Source: Hemerocallis citrina (Eukaryota > Streptophyta > Magnoliopsida > Asparagales > Asphodelaceae). Taken from it: DNA of 64,000 nucleotides. Of this stretch, positions 34,613 to 45,640 are shown one piece after another. The position numbers were made by a program, and so were the translations under genes. The notes below the pieces were generated by a model. It was given only the letters and a program-made list of their open reading frames with translations. It had not been told where the DNA came from and did not search any database. The DNA is taken from the NCBI GenBank assembly GCA_017893485.1, contig CM030363.1, forward strand, positions 82,686,230 through 82,750,229. The letters run 5' to 3'. Each line of letters opens with the position of its first letter. Positions within the stretch are counted from its first letter, which is position 1.

Positions 34613-35577
34613 CGAGTCGGAAGTTCATCCTCTATGCTTGGCTTCAGAAGCACCTCGATCAAGACGGTCTGCTCTAGACCTTGGAGGGAGGAGGAGGCTA
34701 GCTTGGAGAGGGCATCGGCTTGGGAATTCTCCTCTCGGGAGATTCGCTGGATGAGAGCTTCTTCAAATAGGGCCATGAGATTCCTGACCTTGGCTAGGTA
34801 CTTAACCATTCGGTCATCTCGTGCCTCGTACTCGCTTAGGACCTGATTTACGACCAGCTGAGAGTTGCTAAAGATCCGGAGGCACTGCGCCCCTGCATTA
34901 TGAGCCATTCCGAGGCCAGCTATGAGTGCTTCATATTCTGCTTCATTGTTAGAGGCCTTGAAGTTGATGCGGAGGGAGTATTGGAGGATGAAATCATCTG
35001 GGCCGGCCAGAATGACCCTGGCTCCGCTTCCCTCATTACAAGAGGATCCATTTACATAAACCGACCAGACAGGCGGTCCCTTCATTGCTTGGCTGACCTC
35101 GGGGATGGTACTTTCAACTATGAATTCAGCTAAGGCTTGAGCCTTGATCGCGGTCCGAGGCTGATACGTTATATCATGCTTGCTCAGCTCGACAGACCAC
35201 TTCATGAGGCGCCCAGAGATCTCTGGTTTGTGGGGAACTTGCTTCAGCAGTTGGTCGGTAATAACGACCACCGAATGGGATTGGAAATATGGGCGGAGCT
35301 TTCTTGCGGCCATGACTAAGGCGTATGACATCTTCTCTATCCTCGGGTAGCAGAGCTCGGCATCCCGAAGTACCTTGCTCACGTAATAGATGGGCTTTTG
35401 AGTCTTATCTTCTTCCCTTACGAGGACGGCGCTGAGGGTCTGCTCGGAGGCGGCTAAGTAGAAGTAGAGGGTTTCCCCGGAAACAGGCTTGCTGAGGAGA
35501 GGAGGGTTTACTAGGTAAGCCTTCAGCTGATCGAATGAGTCTTGTTGCTGCTGACCCCACTCGAAGCTGTTAGCCAC
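34613..35577 (-). pseudogene. Element C: double RNase H region
   Basis: RNase H removes the RNA strand during reverse transcription. Two domains are seen in one long ORF. The first has SAVLVREEDKTQKPIYYVSK, YPRIEKMSYALV and TDQLLKQVPHKPE. The second has VYVNGSSCNEGSGARVIL, NNEAEYEALIAGL, FSNSQLVVNQV and REENSQADALSKLAS. The second, archaeal-like RNase H is a hallmark of the Tat clade. The usual catalytic Asp of the second domain (VYVDGSS in D) is Asn here. The ORF runs on to 34573 and overlaps the start of the integrase frame. Confidence 0.88.
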
Positions 35578-36345
35578 CCTGAGAGCCTTGAAGAAGGGAA
35601 GTCACTTCTCCCCTGACTTGGAGAGGAAGCGCCCTATGGCTGCCAGGTGACCCATTAGCTTCTGAACCTCTTTAACATTCTTCGGGGAAGCCATGTCTAA
35701 TATGGCTTTGATCTTCTCGGGGTTGGCCTCGATTCCTCTTTGGCTGACCATGAAGCCTAGGAATTTCCCCGACGAGACTCCGAACGCACATTTGTTCGGA
35801 TTGAGCCTCATATCGTGTTTTCTGAGTACGTCGAATGCCTCCTGCAGATCGGCCACATGATCGGCCCCGTGGATGCTCTTCACAAGCATATCGTCAACAT
35901 ATACCTCCATATTTCGGCCGATCTGTGGTTGAAAAACCTTGTTGACGAGGCGTTGATAAGTGGCACTTGCATTCTTCAAACCGAAGGGCATTACCCTGTA
36001 GCAGTAGAGGCCCTGATCGGTTACAAAGGAGGTCTTCGGGATATCCGGGGGATACATACGAATCTGATTATAGCCTGAGAAGGCGTCCATGAAGCTGAGG
36101 AGTTAATGGCCCGAAGTGGCGTCAATCAAAGTATCGATACTTGGAAGAGGGAATGGATCTTTGGGGCATGCCTTGTTGAGGTAGGTAAAGTCGGTACAAT
36201 TCCTCCAGGTCCCATTGGACTTCTTCACCATTACTACATTCGAGAGCCATTCGGGATAATTTACCTCTTGTATGAACCGAGCCTTCAAGAGTTTGTCCAC
36301 CTCCTCTTTTATAGCTTACTGGCGCTCAGGAGCGAAGTTGTGCCT
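35578..36345 (-). pseudogene. Element C: reverse transcriptase
   Basis: It copies element RNA into DNA. Fragments: 36300-36103 with FIQEVNYPEWLSNVVMVKK and YLNKACPKDPFPLPSID; 36090-35602 with [27 protein letters not shown] and the catalytic box YVDDMLVKS, then [16 protein letters not shown]. In-frame stops at about 36314, 36101 and 35602 break it, but the frame is otherwise kept, so decay has been mostly by substitution. Confidence 0.9.
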
Positions 36346-37422
36346 CTTCTGTTGGACCGGTTTGGACCCCGGAGCGACGCTGAGGTGGTGGACTAAAAGC
36401 TCTTCGGAAATTCCGGGCATGTCTGCGGCCGACCAAGCAAAGAGGTCGCGGTTCCTTCGGATGCACTGGACTATGTTGGAGCATAGGGCAGATGGGAGGG
36501 TCTTGCTGACAAAGAACTTTCGGCTCGGAACCTGCTCAGAGAAGAGCACTTCCTCCAACTCATCCACCGGCTCGGACGTTGGTCGGACAACATCTTGGGG
36601 GATTTCAAGAGTTTCGAGGGAGAGGACTGGACCCATAGTAGAGGTCGTGTAGCATCTGCGGGCCATTTCCTGATTGCCTTTTACTTCCCCTACTCCTGCC
36701 CGGGTGGGGAATTTCATCTTGAGGTGATAGGCGGAAGGGACGGCTTCGAGAGCAGCTAAGCCGGGCCGACCCAAGATGACATTATAAGCTGCAGGGACAT
36801 CCACGACCATAAATTCCATCGACTCCGTTCGGGTAGTAGGAGTTTTGCCAGTGGTTACGTCGAGGGTGATCACCCCTTCAATAGTCACTGGCACTCCCGT
36901 GAAACCATGGAGTGTGTAGTCGGCGGGCTTAAGTCTGTCCCGGGATAGTTTGAGGCCTTTGAAAGCGGTGAGGAAGAGAATGTTAACGGAGCTGCCATTG
37001 TCCACCAGGATCTTTTTCACTTTAAAGTTCGTCATATGGAGGTTGATGACAAGTGCGTCACAATCGGGGGTTCGGACACCCTCAAGGTCTTCATCTGAGA
37101 ATGTGATGGGCACTCCGAGGCCTTTAGGAAGAGGTGTGGCGCGAACCGAATTAATTTCCCTTATAAACGCTTTTCGAGAGGAGTTGGAGGAGCCCCCCAT
37201 TGGGCCCCCATGAATGAGGTGTAGGACACGCTCCTCTTCGAATTCGGCCGTTTCATTGCGTTCAGGATGCTTGTTAGCCCCCCGAGGCGGGGGAGGAAGA
37301 TCGGTTCGGTCCTTTCTCACGAACTTGGTTAGTTGACCCCTCTGGATGAGGGCTTCTATCTCGTTTTTCAGGGCCCGACAATCTTGGTATCGTGGCCATG
37401 GTCCCGGTGATAGCGGCACCAC
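36316..37422 (-). pseudogene. Element C: gag end, protease and start of RT
   Basis: A 368-codon open stretch continues gag after a frameshift (CRALKNEIEALIQRG). The aspartic protease follows around residues 100-240, with active-site sequence ILVDNGSSVNILF (Asp-Asn-Gly in place of the usual Asp-Ser/Thr-Gly, common in Tat elements) and VILGRPGLAAL near its end. The N-terminus of RT follows (FAWSAADMPGI, HHLSVAPGSKPVQQK). It ends at a stop just before the main RT blocks. Confidence 0.88.
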
Positions 37423-39092
37423 TTCTCTTTATCCCTCTTCTTGCCAGGGGTGTTCATTTTTGGTGCAGGAGGTATCACCCCCTCCTTCTCAACTTCCATG
37501 AAAATTGTGGAGATATTGGCGTTAAGGGGAGTAAACTTTTCAAATCTGGAAGGAGGTTGGCGCTGCCCGCCATTGTCCTTCTGGAGCTTCTTGGCCCCTT
37601 CCTCTTCTATTCCCTTTCTCTTGGACCCGGAGGAAGGCCCCTCCAAGTTGGGGCGGTGCTCAGCTTCCTCGGCCCAAATATAATTTTCGCTCCGGAGGAG
37701 GAGGTCAGAGAAGTTCTGCGGGGGCTTCTTGGCGAGGGAGGAGCAGAGGGTGGAGTTGAGGACATTGGATTGGAATGCTGCTGCAGCGACCGACTGGTCG
37801 AGGGATGCTATGGACCTGGCTTCCGCTGTGAACCTTTTCACATAGTCTCTTAGCTTTTCATCCTTCTTCTGGTTGAGGTAGAGTAGCAAAATGCTGGTCT
37901 TCTTAGTTCGGCGGCTACTCACGAAGTGGGTGATGAAGAGGGTCTCAAATTGCTCGAAGGAGAATATTGAGGATGAGGCAAGGCGAGAGTACCATTCTCG
38001 AGCCGGACCCTTGAGAGTAGCGGGGAAGGTCTTGCACAGCAGAGCATCGGAAGCTTGATGGATGATCATGAGGGTCTTAAAGCTTTCGATGTGATCGACG
38101 GGATCAGACTCCCCGGAATAAGTCTCGAATTGAGGAGGTTTAAAGCCAATTGGTACGGGTGCATCCATTATGGTTCGGGAAAAAGGAGGTCGACTCGGGC
38201 GAAGGGTCCTTCCTTTAAGCTCTTCTTCTCTGTCTAACTGACCCAAGTGCCTCTCCATTTCGTGGAGATGGCGGTAGACAGTGTCATCTCTTCGACGGTA
38301 ATCAACCGAGCCTCTAGACTCGTCTTTGTACGAGGGAGAGCGGGGGCTACGACGACGGTAGCTCCTGGAGCGGCGAGGACTAGGAATGTGCTAGGGGTTG
38401 CTAAGAGCTGGGGGAGGAGTTAGGGACCGTCGGCGAGGACTTCGGACCGGAGGAGGAGTGGGAAGCCTTGGAGCATTGGTGTTGTTGGGTAGGAGATTGA
38501 GAGCTTATAGGATGGTGGCTTGGAATTGCTGGAACTAAGCACGAGTGATAGGTGCGTCATTGCTCCTGGGAGGTCGCCGACCAGTAGGAGAGTGGGGTCT
38601 TCTTCTGTGATGCTCGGGGGACTCTCTTCACCCTCTTCGGATAGGGGACCTTCTGTAGTCTCGGCGGTGAGGAGATCGCTCATCCGGACGTTGTTGGCGG
38701 GAGGCTCCCTCTCGGGCCCACTTTTCATCCAGACGGCAGCAAAGATCCTCATCCTTCTGCCAATTGAGGATGGTATTGCGAAGGTCGAAAGCTCGGGGAT
38801 TGTGGGAGGCCATAGAATCCGTAGAGGCGTTGTGGATTGAGACGTGGTCCTGATGGAGAGGCTGTTTCTGTGGGTTGGGTCGCAAGGTCCCTGCACCGGC
38901 ATTTTGAGGATCGGGGGGACCCTTAGGAGGTTGCTGATTCTGAAGAGGAGGCTGGTCCGGTTGGAGAGGGTCCTCGGCTTGAGGAGGAAGCTGCCCCTGC
39001 TGCTGAGCGGGTTGGATCCACTTCCTGTTGCTGATCAACGGGGTTGGGTCCACGGTTGGACCCTCTGGATCATACTTTCCTAGGAGGCATGG
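37368..39092 (-). pseudogene. Element C: gag
   Basis: This is the capsid/nucleocapsid precursor that packages element RNA. The N-terminal Gln/Pro-rich part is at 39053-38628. The capsid domain (Retrotrans_gag) is at 38258-37500, with SDPVDHIESFKTLMIIHQAS, PATLKGPAREWYSRL, FEQFETLFITHF and LRDYVKRFTAEA. A zinc-knuckle-like KWCRYHRDHGHDT lies at about 37400. Frames change near 38630-38420, 38260 and 37390, so it is not translatable. The first Met is expected about 70 bp from the LTR. Confidence 0.85.
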
Positions 39093-39145
39093 CTGGAGAA
39101 GATCTGACCAACGGGAAGATGGGAGGCTATTATTCGTTCGTTTCC

Positions 39146-39160
39146 TACAGACGGTGCCAA
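39146..39160 (-). other. Primer binding site of C
   Basis: The minus strand reads TTGGCACCGTCTGTA, two bases inside the 5' LTR. TTGGCGCCGTCTGTGGGAA-type sites are usual in Tat and Athila elements, and B carries that form. The cognate tRNA (Asp or Arg type) cannot be decided here. Confidence 0.75.
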
Positions 39161-39162
39161 TC

Positions 39163-39754
39163 TGTTACCGCTAAATCTGGTGTGGGGGCAAACAGATAGT
39201 ATTTGTGGATTCTTGGAAAACTTGAATAGCAAACCTGGAACCTGTTCCGCCAGAGTTTGGCCGCTGACTCCTGCCGTTCACCTGCAAAAAGTGTGAGACA
39301 CCGGGGTTGATCCCGGCGATGCACCCTCCGATGCTCAAGTCAGTAACCAGAAAGGATTATGAAAGAGCGTAAATTGGCAAAAGATTGATTACCTCTTAAT
39401 GGTGATGGATGGGGGGTATTTATAGCCGCCGTTGGGGTCAGATTAGGAATGTAATCCCTGTGATCAGATAAGGAATGTAATCCCTAATCCCCAGTGAAAG
39501 GATAGATGTGAATCAGGGCCGTTGATTAGTATTAATCAGAAACCCTAATTCTATCTTGCTGGACTGGGTTTATTTCGGGTTGTGACCCGTACCCAGTTGA
39601 GGTGGATCTGTTCGTGGGTTTTTGGGTCTTTGGGGAAAAGACCCAGGACCCACTTCGGACCCATTGGTAGACAAAATTACTATTTTACCCCTAGGCTTTA
39701 AGATTCGTTCCTGATTTGGACGGTTCCGATTTAACCCCATTTTAAACCATATCA
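39163..39754 (-). repeat. Element C: right (5') LTR
   Basis: 592 bp, TGTTACCGC...CCATATCA. The minus-strand TATA box (CTATAAATA) is at 39417-39425. It is followed by the GCCAT duplication and by D's intron acceptor. Confidence 0.93.
39417..39425 (-). promoter_or_regulatory. TATA box of C's 5' LTR
   Basis: CTATAAATA on the minus strand, followed by CCCCCCATCC. Homologous boxes are at 21716-21724 (C left), 17895-17903 (D) and 49213-49221 (B, as CTATAAAAA), so the core promoter is conserved among the Tat LTRs. Confidence 0.65.
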
Positions 39755-39794
39755 GCCATATTTTCTAACTTTTTTGCTTGCTCTCTTCTTGCAG

Positions 39795-40886
39795 AGGCTA
39801 TGGACTTCGACAACCTGCTGGCGATGAGGGGTGCCTTGGGAAGCAAAGCCCCGAAGAAGAGGAAGAGAGTAGCTTCGAAGGCGACCTCGCCGGGGGCGAA
39901 GGCGCATCGCACCGTCGCAGAGCAGTTGGCGAGGCGGCCATTGGCTCTGAAGCCGCTGACCCCAGTGGTGGCATCGGCCTCTACCGACATGGGGGTCTTC
40001 CTCCTATCGGCGGCCTTAGGTCTGAAGGCCCCACCTCTAACCACCGAAGCTGAGGTGTTCCTAACCGAGGAACACAAGAAGATATTCGTCCCGGATGGCA
40101 GGTCTGCAAGCTCAACGAGTTCCTAGAAGACTCGTCGACGTGCATGCAGGCGACTCGGCATCTTGCAATGCCGAAGGACAAAGCGGCCATGGAGGCGGGG
40201 AGTGTGGGAGACGACGCACTCGAGGTCGCTCGTTCGGCGATGTCGGTGAGTCTTGAAGAGTTCTTTCTGTTGAGTACTTAATCTCCCCCCTCCCCTTTTT
40301 GTTTGTGTTCATAACTCAAGTCCTACTCCCCCAGATTACTTGCCACTTCGGCCATCAGATGGAGAAGATGGCCGAGCAAGAGAGGGAGCTAAAGCTGGAG
40401 GTGGACAAGGCTCGAGCGGAGAGCGTCCGGGTCACCAAGGACCTCGAGTAGACGAGGCTTGAAGCCGAGTCGAAGAGCTCGAGATTGGGGCACCTCGAAG
40501 CCATGGTCGCCAAGCTGAAGGCTGACAATGCTTGGCTTCTTAAGGCTGTCGAGGAGGTGGCTAAGGACAAGGCAGATGCAGTGGCTGCGGTGAAGCTGGA
40601 GGTGGCAAAGATGGCCGAGGAGCAGGCCATGGCAAAGGCACAGGGGTTCCTCATCGTGAACATGGCGAAGGTGAATGCTCGAGCCATAGATCAGGTGACG
40701 GAGAAGTTTCCTGAAGCTGACTGCGCCGGCTGGCATCTCTTTCCGGACCCCGTCCCCTGGTTCGACGACATCTTGGAGGACGACGAGGAGGGCAGAGAAG
40801 AAGAAGAGTTCGAGGTCGAGGGGGAGGTGCCGAGGCCGAGGGGGATGCTCCGTCGGAGGCTACGCCTTGGCCATCGTGGCTGCTGA
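39795..40886 (+). pseudogene. Element D: antisense extra gene, exons 2-3
   Basis: This continues the gene interrupted by element C. Exon 2 (39795-40245) starts after TTCTTGCAG with MDFDNLLAMRGALG, a basic region, then EHKKIFVPD and, after a frameshift near 40098, CMQATRHLAMPKDKAAM. Intron 2 is 40246-40334 (GTGAGT...CCCCCAG). Exon 3 (40335-40886) encodes CHFGHQMEKMAEQERELKL, a coiled coil rich in Ala/Glu/Lys, GWHLFPDPVPWFDDI and an acidic tail. One TAG lies near 40449. The match to C in exon order, intron places and C-terminal architecture is the best evidence that this was a real spliced gene. Confidence 0.75.
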
Positions 40887-41121
40887 GGAAGCGTTTTCAG
40901 CAGTGGATCGCTCGGAAGAGGTCGATCCTTGATTTGTTTTGTGTTTTTGCTTTCTTTTCATGTATTGCCTTGTTGCGGAATGGCCACCGCCTTTTGCATT
41001 CAATGAAATGAATTTTTTTGTCTAAGTGTTGGAGAAGTTTCAAAACTGTTTGTCTTGTTTTTCTAAGTTGTTGGGTACAAGTCGTGTAAACTTAGTAGGT
41101 CCGTGCTCTGGCTTTTTTCAG

Positions 41122-41930
41122 ATCGTCAAAGCGCTACAACTCACCAAAGTGCCTCGGGTGGCCGAAGTGGCACGTCTCAAGGCTGGTCTAGGGGCGACGA
41201 GGTTGGGGCTTGCTAGGAACCAAGAGCGGCTTTGCGAAGTGGAGTGGGAGCTTCGTAAAGCGGAGCGTGAGCGGAATCATCTGAGATTGATCTTAGCTCG
41301 TCGAGACATAGAGAGGAGACGATTAGAAGAGAGAATTAACGAGACGACCCCCGAAGGCAATGAGGTGGGTTCGTTGGCGGCTGCCAACCTCGGCTTGAGA
41401 CTTAGGCACCTTCGTCACTCCCTGACCAAGGTGACAGCGGAGAGGGACGAACTGAAGAAGGTAACTCTCGATAAGAGCATGAAGGTTGCTCATCTTCGGC
41501 GGACAATCACCGACGCCTCTCGCGGTGCAGGCTCGATGCGACTGCCGCGTCTGAAGATAACTGTGAAGGACGACTTGCTTAAAGAGCGAATTGTCGAGCT
41601 TGAGGCGGAGATCGCTCGTCTTCGACCTCGATCTGAGGGAAGCACTGTCAGAACTACTTCTTGCACTCTAGAGAAGTATAATAGGGGATAACGTTCTGCG
41701 AGCACGCGCTTCGCTCGCACCCTATACATCGAGACCCTGGAGATGCGCAAAGTGCGGTGGCAGCTTCGTCGAGCGGAGCATCTGTTAAGGCCACCATTAG
41801 ATTGGGTGCGGACGATGCTTTTAGGCTCGCCGGTTTAGGAACGTCCGTCGAAGTAGGGCATTGGCAGCACGGCCTTCGTCGCCCATGGGTGTCTCTTAAT
41901 AGAAGTATCCCCGCCTCTAGGAAGGGCTGA
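41122..41930 (+). pseudogene. Element D: second antisense coiled-coil ORF
   Basis: It follows a T-rich acceptor-like TTTTTTCAG (41113-41121), as in C. The open part to 41691 is coiled coil (LRKAERERNHLRLIL, RDELKKVTLDKSMKVAHLR, ERIVELEAEIARLRP). The motif VRTTSCTLEKYNRG matches C's VRSTSCTHEESERG. A stop and frameshift then occur, but the C-terminal signature RPWVSLNRSIPASRKG is still readable at about 41880-41928. It is unknown in function and conserved in place and order between two diverged elements. Confidence 0.65.
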
Positions 41931-42059
41931 AGTAGCTTTCTATGATCTTGTAATCTTGGTTTCATAAGTTTTGCATCTCGATGTAAAAATGAGTAGTTGG
42001 TCTGTAATTAGACTTGTCTCTCAAACTTTAATGAAATAGTACTTGTTTTGTTAACTTAT

Positions 42060-42540
42060 GTGTTTTGCTAGCATTTGCAATTGTCAACAGTTGTAGGAGC
42101 AACTCTGAATAGTGAACCACTTCGTACTTGTTTATAAGCAAGTAGTTGAAGTGGAGTCGAACCAAGTGTTGGACTCCGAACTTGTCGTTTAGAGAGTACC
42201 AATGACTGTAGGAGCAATTTCGAATGGTGAAACACTTCATACTCGCTTAGAAACAAGTAGTTGAAGCAGAATCGAACCAAGTGTTGGACTCTAAGCGCGC
42301 CTTTTAAAAAATATCAATAGCTGTAGGAGCAATTCCGCATGGTGACCCGTTTCGTACTCGCTTAGAAGCAAGTATTTGAAGCGGAGTCGAACCAAGTGTT
42401 GGACTCCGAGCATGTCGTTTAAAAATTTTCAGCAGCCGTGGGAGCAATTCCGAATGGTGAATCACTTCATACTCGCTTAAAAGCAAGTATTTGAAGCGGA
42501 GTCGAACTAAGTGTTGGACTCCGAGCATGCCGTTTTAATG
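42060..42540. repeat. Element D: convergent-region repeat, about 118 bp
   Basis: About four copies of 'gtaggagcaattccgaatggtgaaccacttcgtactcgcttagaagcaagta...accaagtgttggactccga', homologous to the C repeat (32640-33140) and the B repeat (52600-52960). Confidence 0.85.
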
Positions 42541-42732
42541 CGAAATTTTTTTTAAGTACAATTGGACTACTCAAAAATAGAGAACTTGAGGGAAAAGAAT
42601 GCTTTTATTGAAAAAAATTAGGCAGTCGCTTCTAAGTTGCAGGCTGCTTTTACATTTTGATAAAGAAAGTAGAAGTAAGAACTTTAGACATGTTATATGG
42701 AGCGCTCTTGGGGAAGTTGCTTCGAGCGGTAT

Positions 42733-43983
42733 TTAGACACCCTCTTGGTAATTCATCAAGTGCTCCGCGTTCCATGTCCTCGGTATTCTCCTGCCCTCCG
42801 GGTCTTCTAGTTGATATGTGCCTGGGCGGATAACTCTGGAGACCCTATACGGTCCTTCCCAATTGGGTGCCAACTTGCCCTTTTTGCTTGAATTGGAGAT
42901 CGACAACTTTCAGAGCACTAGGTATCCCTTTTTAAGGTTGGCTAGCCGTACCCTCTTGTTGTAAGACTGAGTGATCCTATGGCGGTAGGTCTCTTGTCGA
43001 ATTGCAACTCTCTCGCGGACCTGGTCTATGAGGTCTAGGCAGTTGCGAAGATGGTTTGCATTCTGTGCTTTACTGTAAGCTATCAGTCGGGGTGAAGGCA
43101 GGCCCACTTCTAAGGGGATGAGGGCTTCGGAACCATAGGTGAGGTTGAAGGGGGAATCCCCTGTCAGAGCTCTCTTGGTGGTGCGATAGTTCCAAAGCAC
43201 GTTGGGGAGCTGGTCAACCTACAACCCCTTGGTGGACTTGTCGAGCCTCTTCTTCAGACTGGAGAGTATCTGTCGGTTGGCGTTCTCCACTTGGCCATTG
43301 GACTGAGGGTGGGCTATCGAGGAGAACCACTGCCCAATGCCAAGGTCCGCGCAAAAGTTGCGAAAGGTCGATCCTACAAATTGAGTCCCGTTGTCGGTTA
43401 CGAGGATGCGGGGTACCCCGAACTAGCAAATGATGTTCTTCCCAAAGAACTTCTGGACCTTGTGCTCGGTGATTGTCGAAAGAGGTTCAGCCTCGATCCA
43501 TTTTGAGAAGTAGTCTATCGCCACGACTAAGAACTTCAGCTGGCCTAGTGTCGGAGGAAAGGATCCGAGCAAATCCATCCCCCACATTGCGAAGGGGATT
43601 GGACTTGCCAAGGAGGTGAGTTGTGCTTAGGGCAGGCGACGGATCGGGGCGAATTTCTGGTAGGAGTCGCACTGGCGGACGTACTCCTCGGAATCACTCA
43701 GTAGTGTAGGCCAGACGTAGACGTAATTCAAGAGTTTACGGGCGAGGGATCTCGCTCTCAGGTGCACGCCATACAGACCGTCATAGGCCTCCTTTAGGGC
43801 ATAGAGCGCTTCCTCCGGGGAAAGGCACCTCAGATAGGACCGGTCGTTAATCTGAGTGTAAGAGCACTTGTACATGACTCCGTCAAGGAGTTTGTACCGC
43901 TCGGCTCGTGTCCTGATCCTTCTAGCCTCTTTCGGGTCTTCGGAAAGGACTCCATCTCTGAGGTACTTGAGGAGGGGCTTCAT
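42733..43983 (-). pseudogene. Element D: integrase
   Basis: N-terminal part: 43983-43627 (YLRCLSPEEALYALKEAYDG, then CDSYQKFAPIRRLP, a degraded zinc-binding segment). Core: 43611-43423 (MDLLGSFPPTLGQLKFLVV, DYFSKWIEAEPLSTI), with LVTDNGTQF readable at about 43390. C-terminal part: 43200-42733 (TYGSEALIPLEVGLPSPR, YNKRVRLANLKKGYLVL). In-frame stops near 43627, 43423, 43216 and 42912 show decay. Closely related to, but distinct from, the C integrase. Confidence 0.85.
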
Positions 43984-44000
43984 CCAGTTCTCCCCAAGTG

Positions 44001-44950
44001 TTAGGGGTAGGCTTCCATTGGCTCCGAGCTATCTTCATCAATACTTGGTTTGAAGAGGATCTCTATCAAGACGGTCCGTTCCAGACCTTGGAGGGACAAG
44101 GAGGCGAGCTTTGAGAGAGCGTCCGCCTGTGCGTTTTCCTCACGAGGAACCCGCTGAAGTTGAACGTCTTCGAATAAGGCTAGTAGTTCATTATCCTTTG
44201 CCAAGTACATGGGACATACGCTTGTCCCTTACCTCGTATTTCCTAGACACTTGGTTGACAACCAATTGCGAATCACTAAAGAATCTGACGCACTTGGCCC
44301 TGGCTTTGCGAGCCATACAGAGCCCCGCTATGAGGGCCTCATACTCTGCTTCGTTGTTTGATGCCAGGAAGTTTAGGCAGAGGGAGTATTGGAGGACGAA
44401 AGTGTCTGGGCCGGTCAAGATGACGCCAGCCCCACTTCCATCAGTGTAAGAAGATCCATCCACATAAATGGTCCAGACCAAGGGGTCGGCAGATGACTCA
44501 CAAGGGTCGGGGATGGTGCTCTCTACAACGAATTCTGCCAGAGCTTGGGCCTTGATTGCTATTCTTGGCTGGTAGCTGATATCATGTTGGCTTAGATCGA
44601 TGGACCACTTCATAAGGTGCCCGGAGGTCTCGGGCTTGTGGGGAACTTGCTTGAGCGGCTGGTCGGTAAGAACAACCACTAAATGAGATTGGAAGTAGGG
44701 GCGGAACTTTCGAGCTACCATGACCAAGGCGAGAGTCATCTTCTCCAGCTTCGGGTAACGGAGTTCAGCATCCCGGAGGACCTTACTCACATAATAGATG
44801 GGCCTCTGTGTTCTGTCATCTTCTCTTACAAGGACCGCGCTGAGGGTTTGCTCCAAAGCGGCGAGATACAGGTAGAGGACCTCTCCAGGCACTGGCTTGC
44901 TCAAGAGCGGGGGGTTAGCTAAGTATGCCTTGAGCTGGTCGAAGGACTCT
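44001..44950 (-). pseudogene. Element D: double RNase H region
   Basis: The first domain is LSAVLVREDDRTQRPIYYVSK with TDQPLKQVPHKPE. The second, archaeal-like domain is VDGSSYTDGSGAGVIL, NNEAEYEALIAGL, FFSDSQLVVNQV and REENAQADALSKLAS. Here the catalytic Asp (VDGSS) is kept. One frameshift near 44200 separates 44191-44904 from 44001-44210. Confidence 0.85.
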
Positions 44951-45456
44951 TATTGCTGTTGCCCCCATTCGAAGCCTTTAGCCCCCCTGAGGGCTTTGAA
45001 GAAGGGGAGACACTTTTCTCTAGACTTGGAGAGGAATCGCCCAATTGCTGCGAGGCACCACGTGAGCCTCTGTACATCTTTGACGCTGGAGGGGGGGGAG
45101 CCATTTTGAGAATGGTCTGGATCTTCTCGGGGTTGGCCTCTATGCCCTTCTGGCTGACCATAAACCCCAAGAACTTGCTAGATGAGACTCCGAACGCACA
45201 CTTGTTCGGATTCAGCCTCATATTGTGCTTTCTGAGCACCCCGAAGGCTTCTTAGAGGTCGAGAACATGCTCCTGCCCTCGGGCACTCTTGACCAACATG
45301 TCGTCTACATAGACTTTCATGTTTCGGCCAATCTAGTCTCGGAAGACCCTGTTCACGAGGCGCTGATAAGTAGCTCCTGCGTTCTTCAAGCCGAACGGCA
45401 TAACCCTGTAGCAATACAGGCCCTGATCCGTCACGAACGAGGTCTTCGGGATGTCG
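44919..45456 (-). pseudogene. Element D: reverse transcriptase fragment fused to LTR remnant
   Basis: It contains [27 protein letters not shown] residues, [10 protein letters not shown] and [17 protein letters not shown]. The RT breaks off at about 45456, inside the segment equivalent to C's 'gtcttcgggatatcc', and passes directly into LTR sequence. Everything between (RT N-terminus, protease, gag, primer site, most of the LTR) is deleted. Confidence 0.85.
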
Positions 45457-45577
45457 AGAGGAGAGACCTGGTTCCTAATTTGAACCCGTTTGTAGGTAAA
45501 ATTACCACCTTGCCCCTATAACTTTAAGATTCGTGCCCAATTTGAACAGTTCCGATTTAACCTCATTTTTAGCCATA
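45457..45577 (-). repeat. Element D: right (5') LTR remnant
   Basis: About 120 bp matching the last part of D's left LTR (18090-18183: 'aggagagacc.ggttcctaatt' to 'tttagccatat'). The terminal TCA is altered. ATAAA at 45577-45581 repeats the left flank. The junction with RT carries the shared string GAGGAGAGACC-like, suggesting microhomology. Confidence 0.8.
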
Positions 45578-45640
45578 TAAATAAAAATTAAATTATAGAA
45601 AATACACGAAAAATACTAATTATTGGGAATGGGGGTTACA
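45578..45640 (-). repeat. Element E: left LTR, end beyond D
   Basis: This is the short remainder of E's left LTR after the D insertion, ending GGGGGTTACA. The minus strand starts TGTAACCCCC. Confidence 0.75.

Larger units (their letters stand above)
21462..39754 (-). mobile_element. Element C: complete Tat-clade Ty3/gypsy retrotransposon
   Basis: It is bounded by LTRs at 21462-21994 and 39163-39754 and by the target duplication GCCAT (21457-21461 and 39755-39759). Order on the minus strand: 5' LTR, primer site, gag, protease, RT, RNase H, second RNase H, integrase, convergent repeat region, two ORFs on the opposite strand, tandem repeats, PPT, 3' LTR. It sits in an intron of D's antisense gene. 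Without the nested solo LTR and its extra TSD copy it is 12.8 kb. The LTRs differ at about 4% of aligned positions, and the left one has lost about 57 bp. Many stops make it inactive. Confidence 0.93.

Noticed and set aside
33896..45456. Integrated pararetrovirus (caulimovirid) in place of LTR retrotransposons
   Set aside because: LTRs, primer sites, target duplications, integrase and double RNase H are all present, and no movement-protein domain is visible. These are Ty3/gypsy elements.
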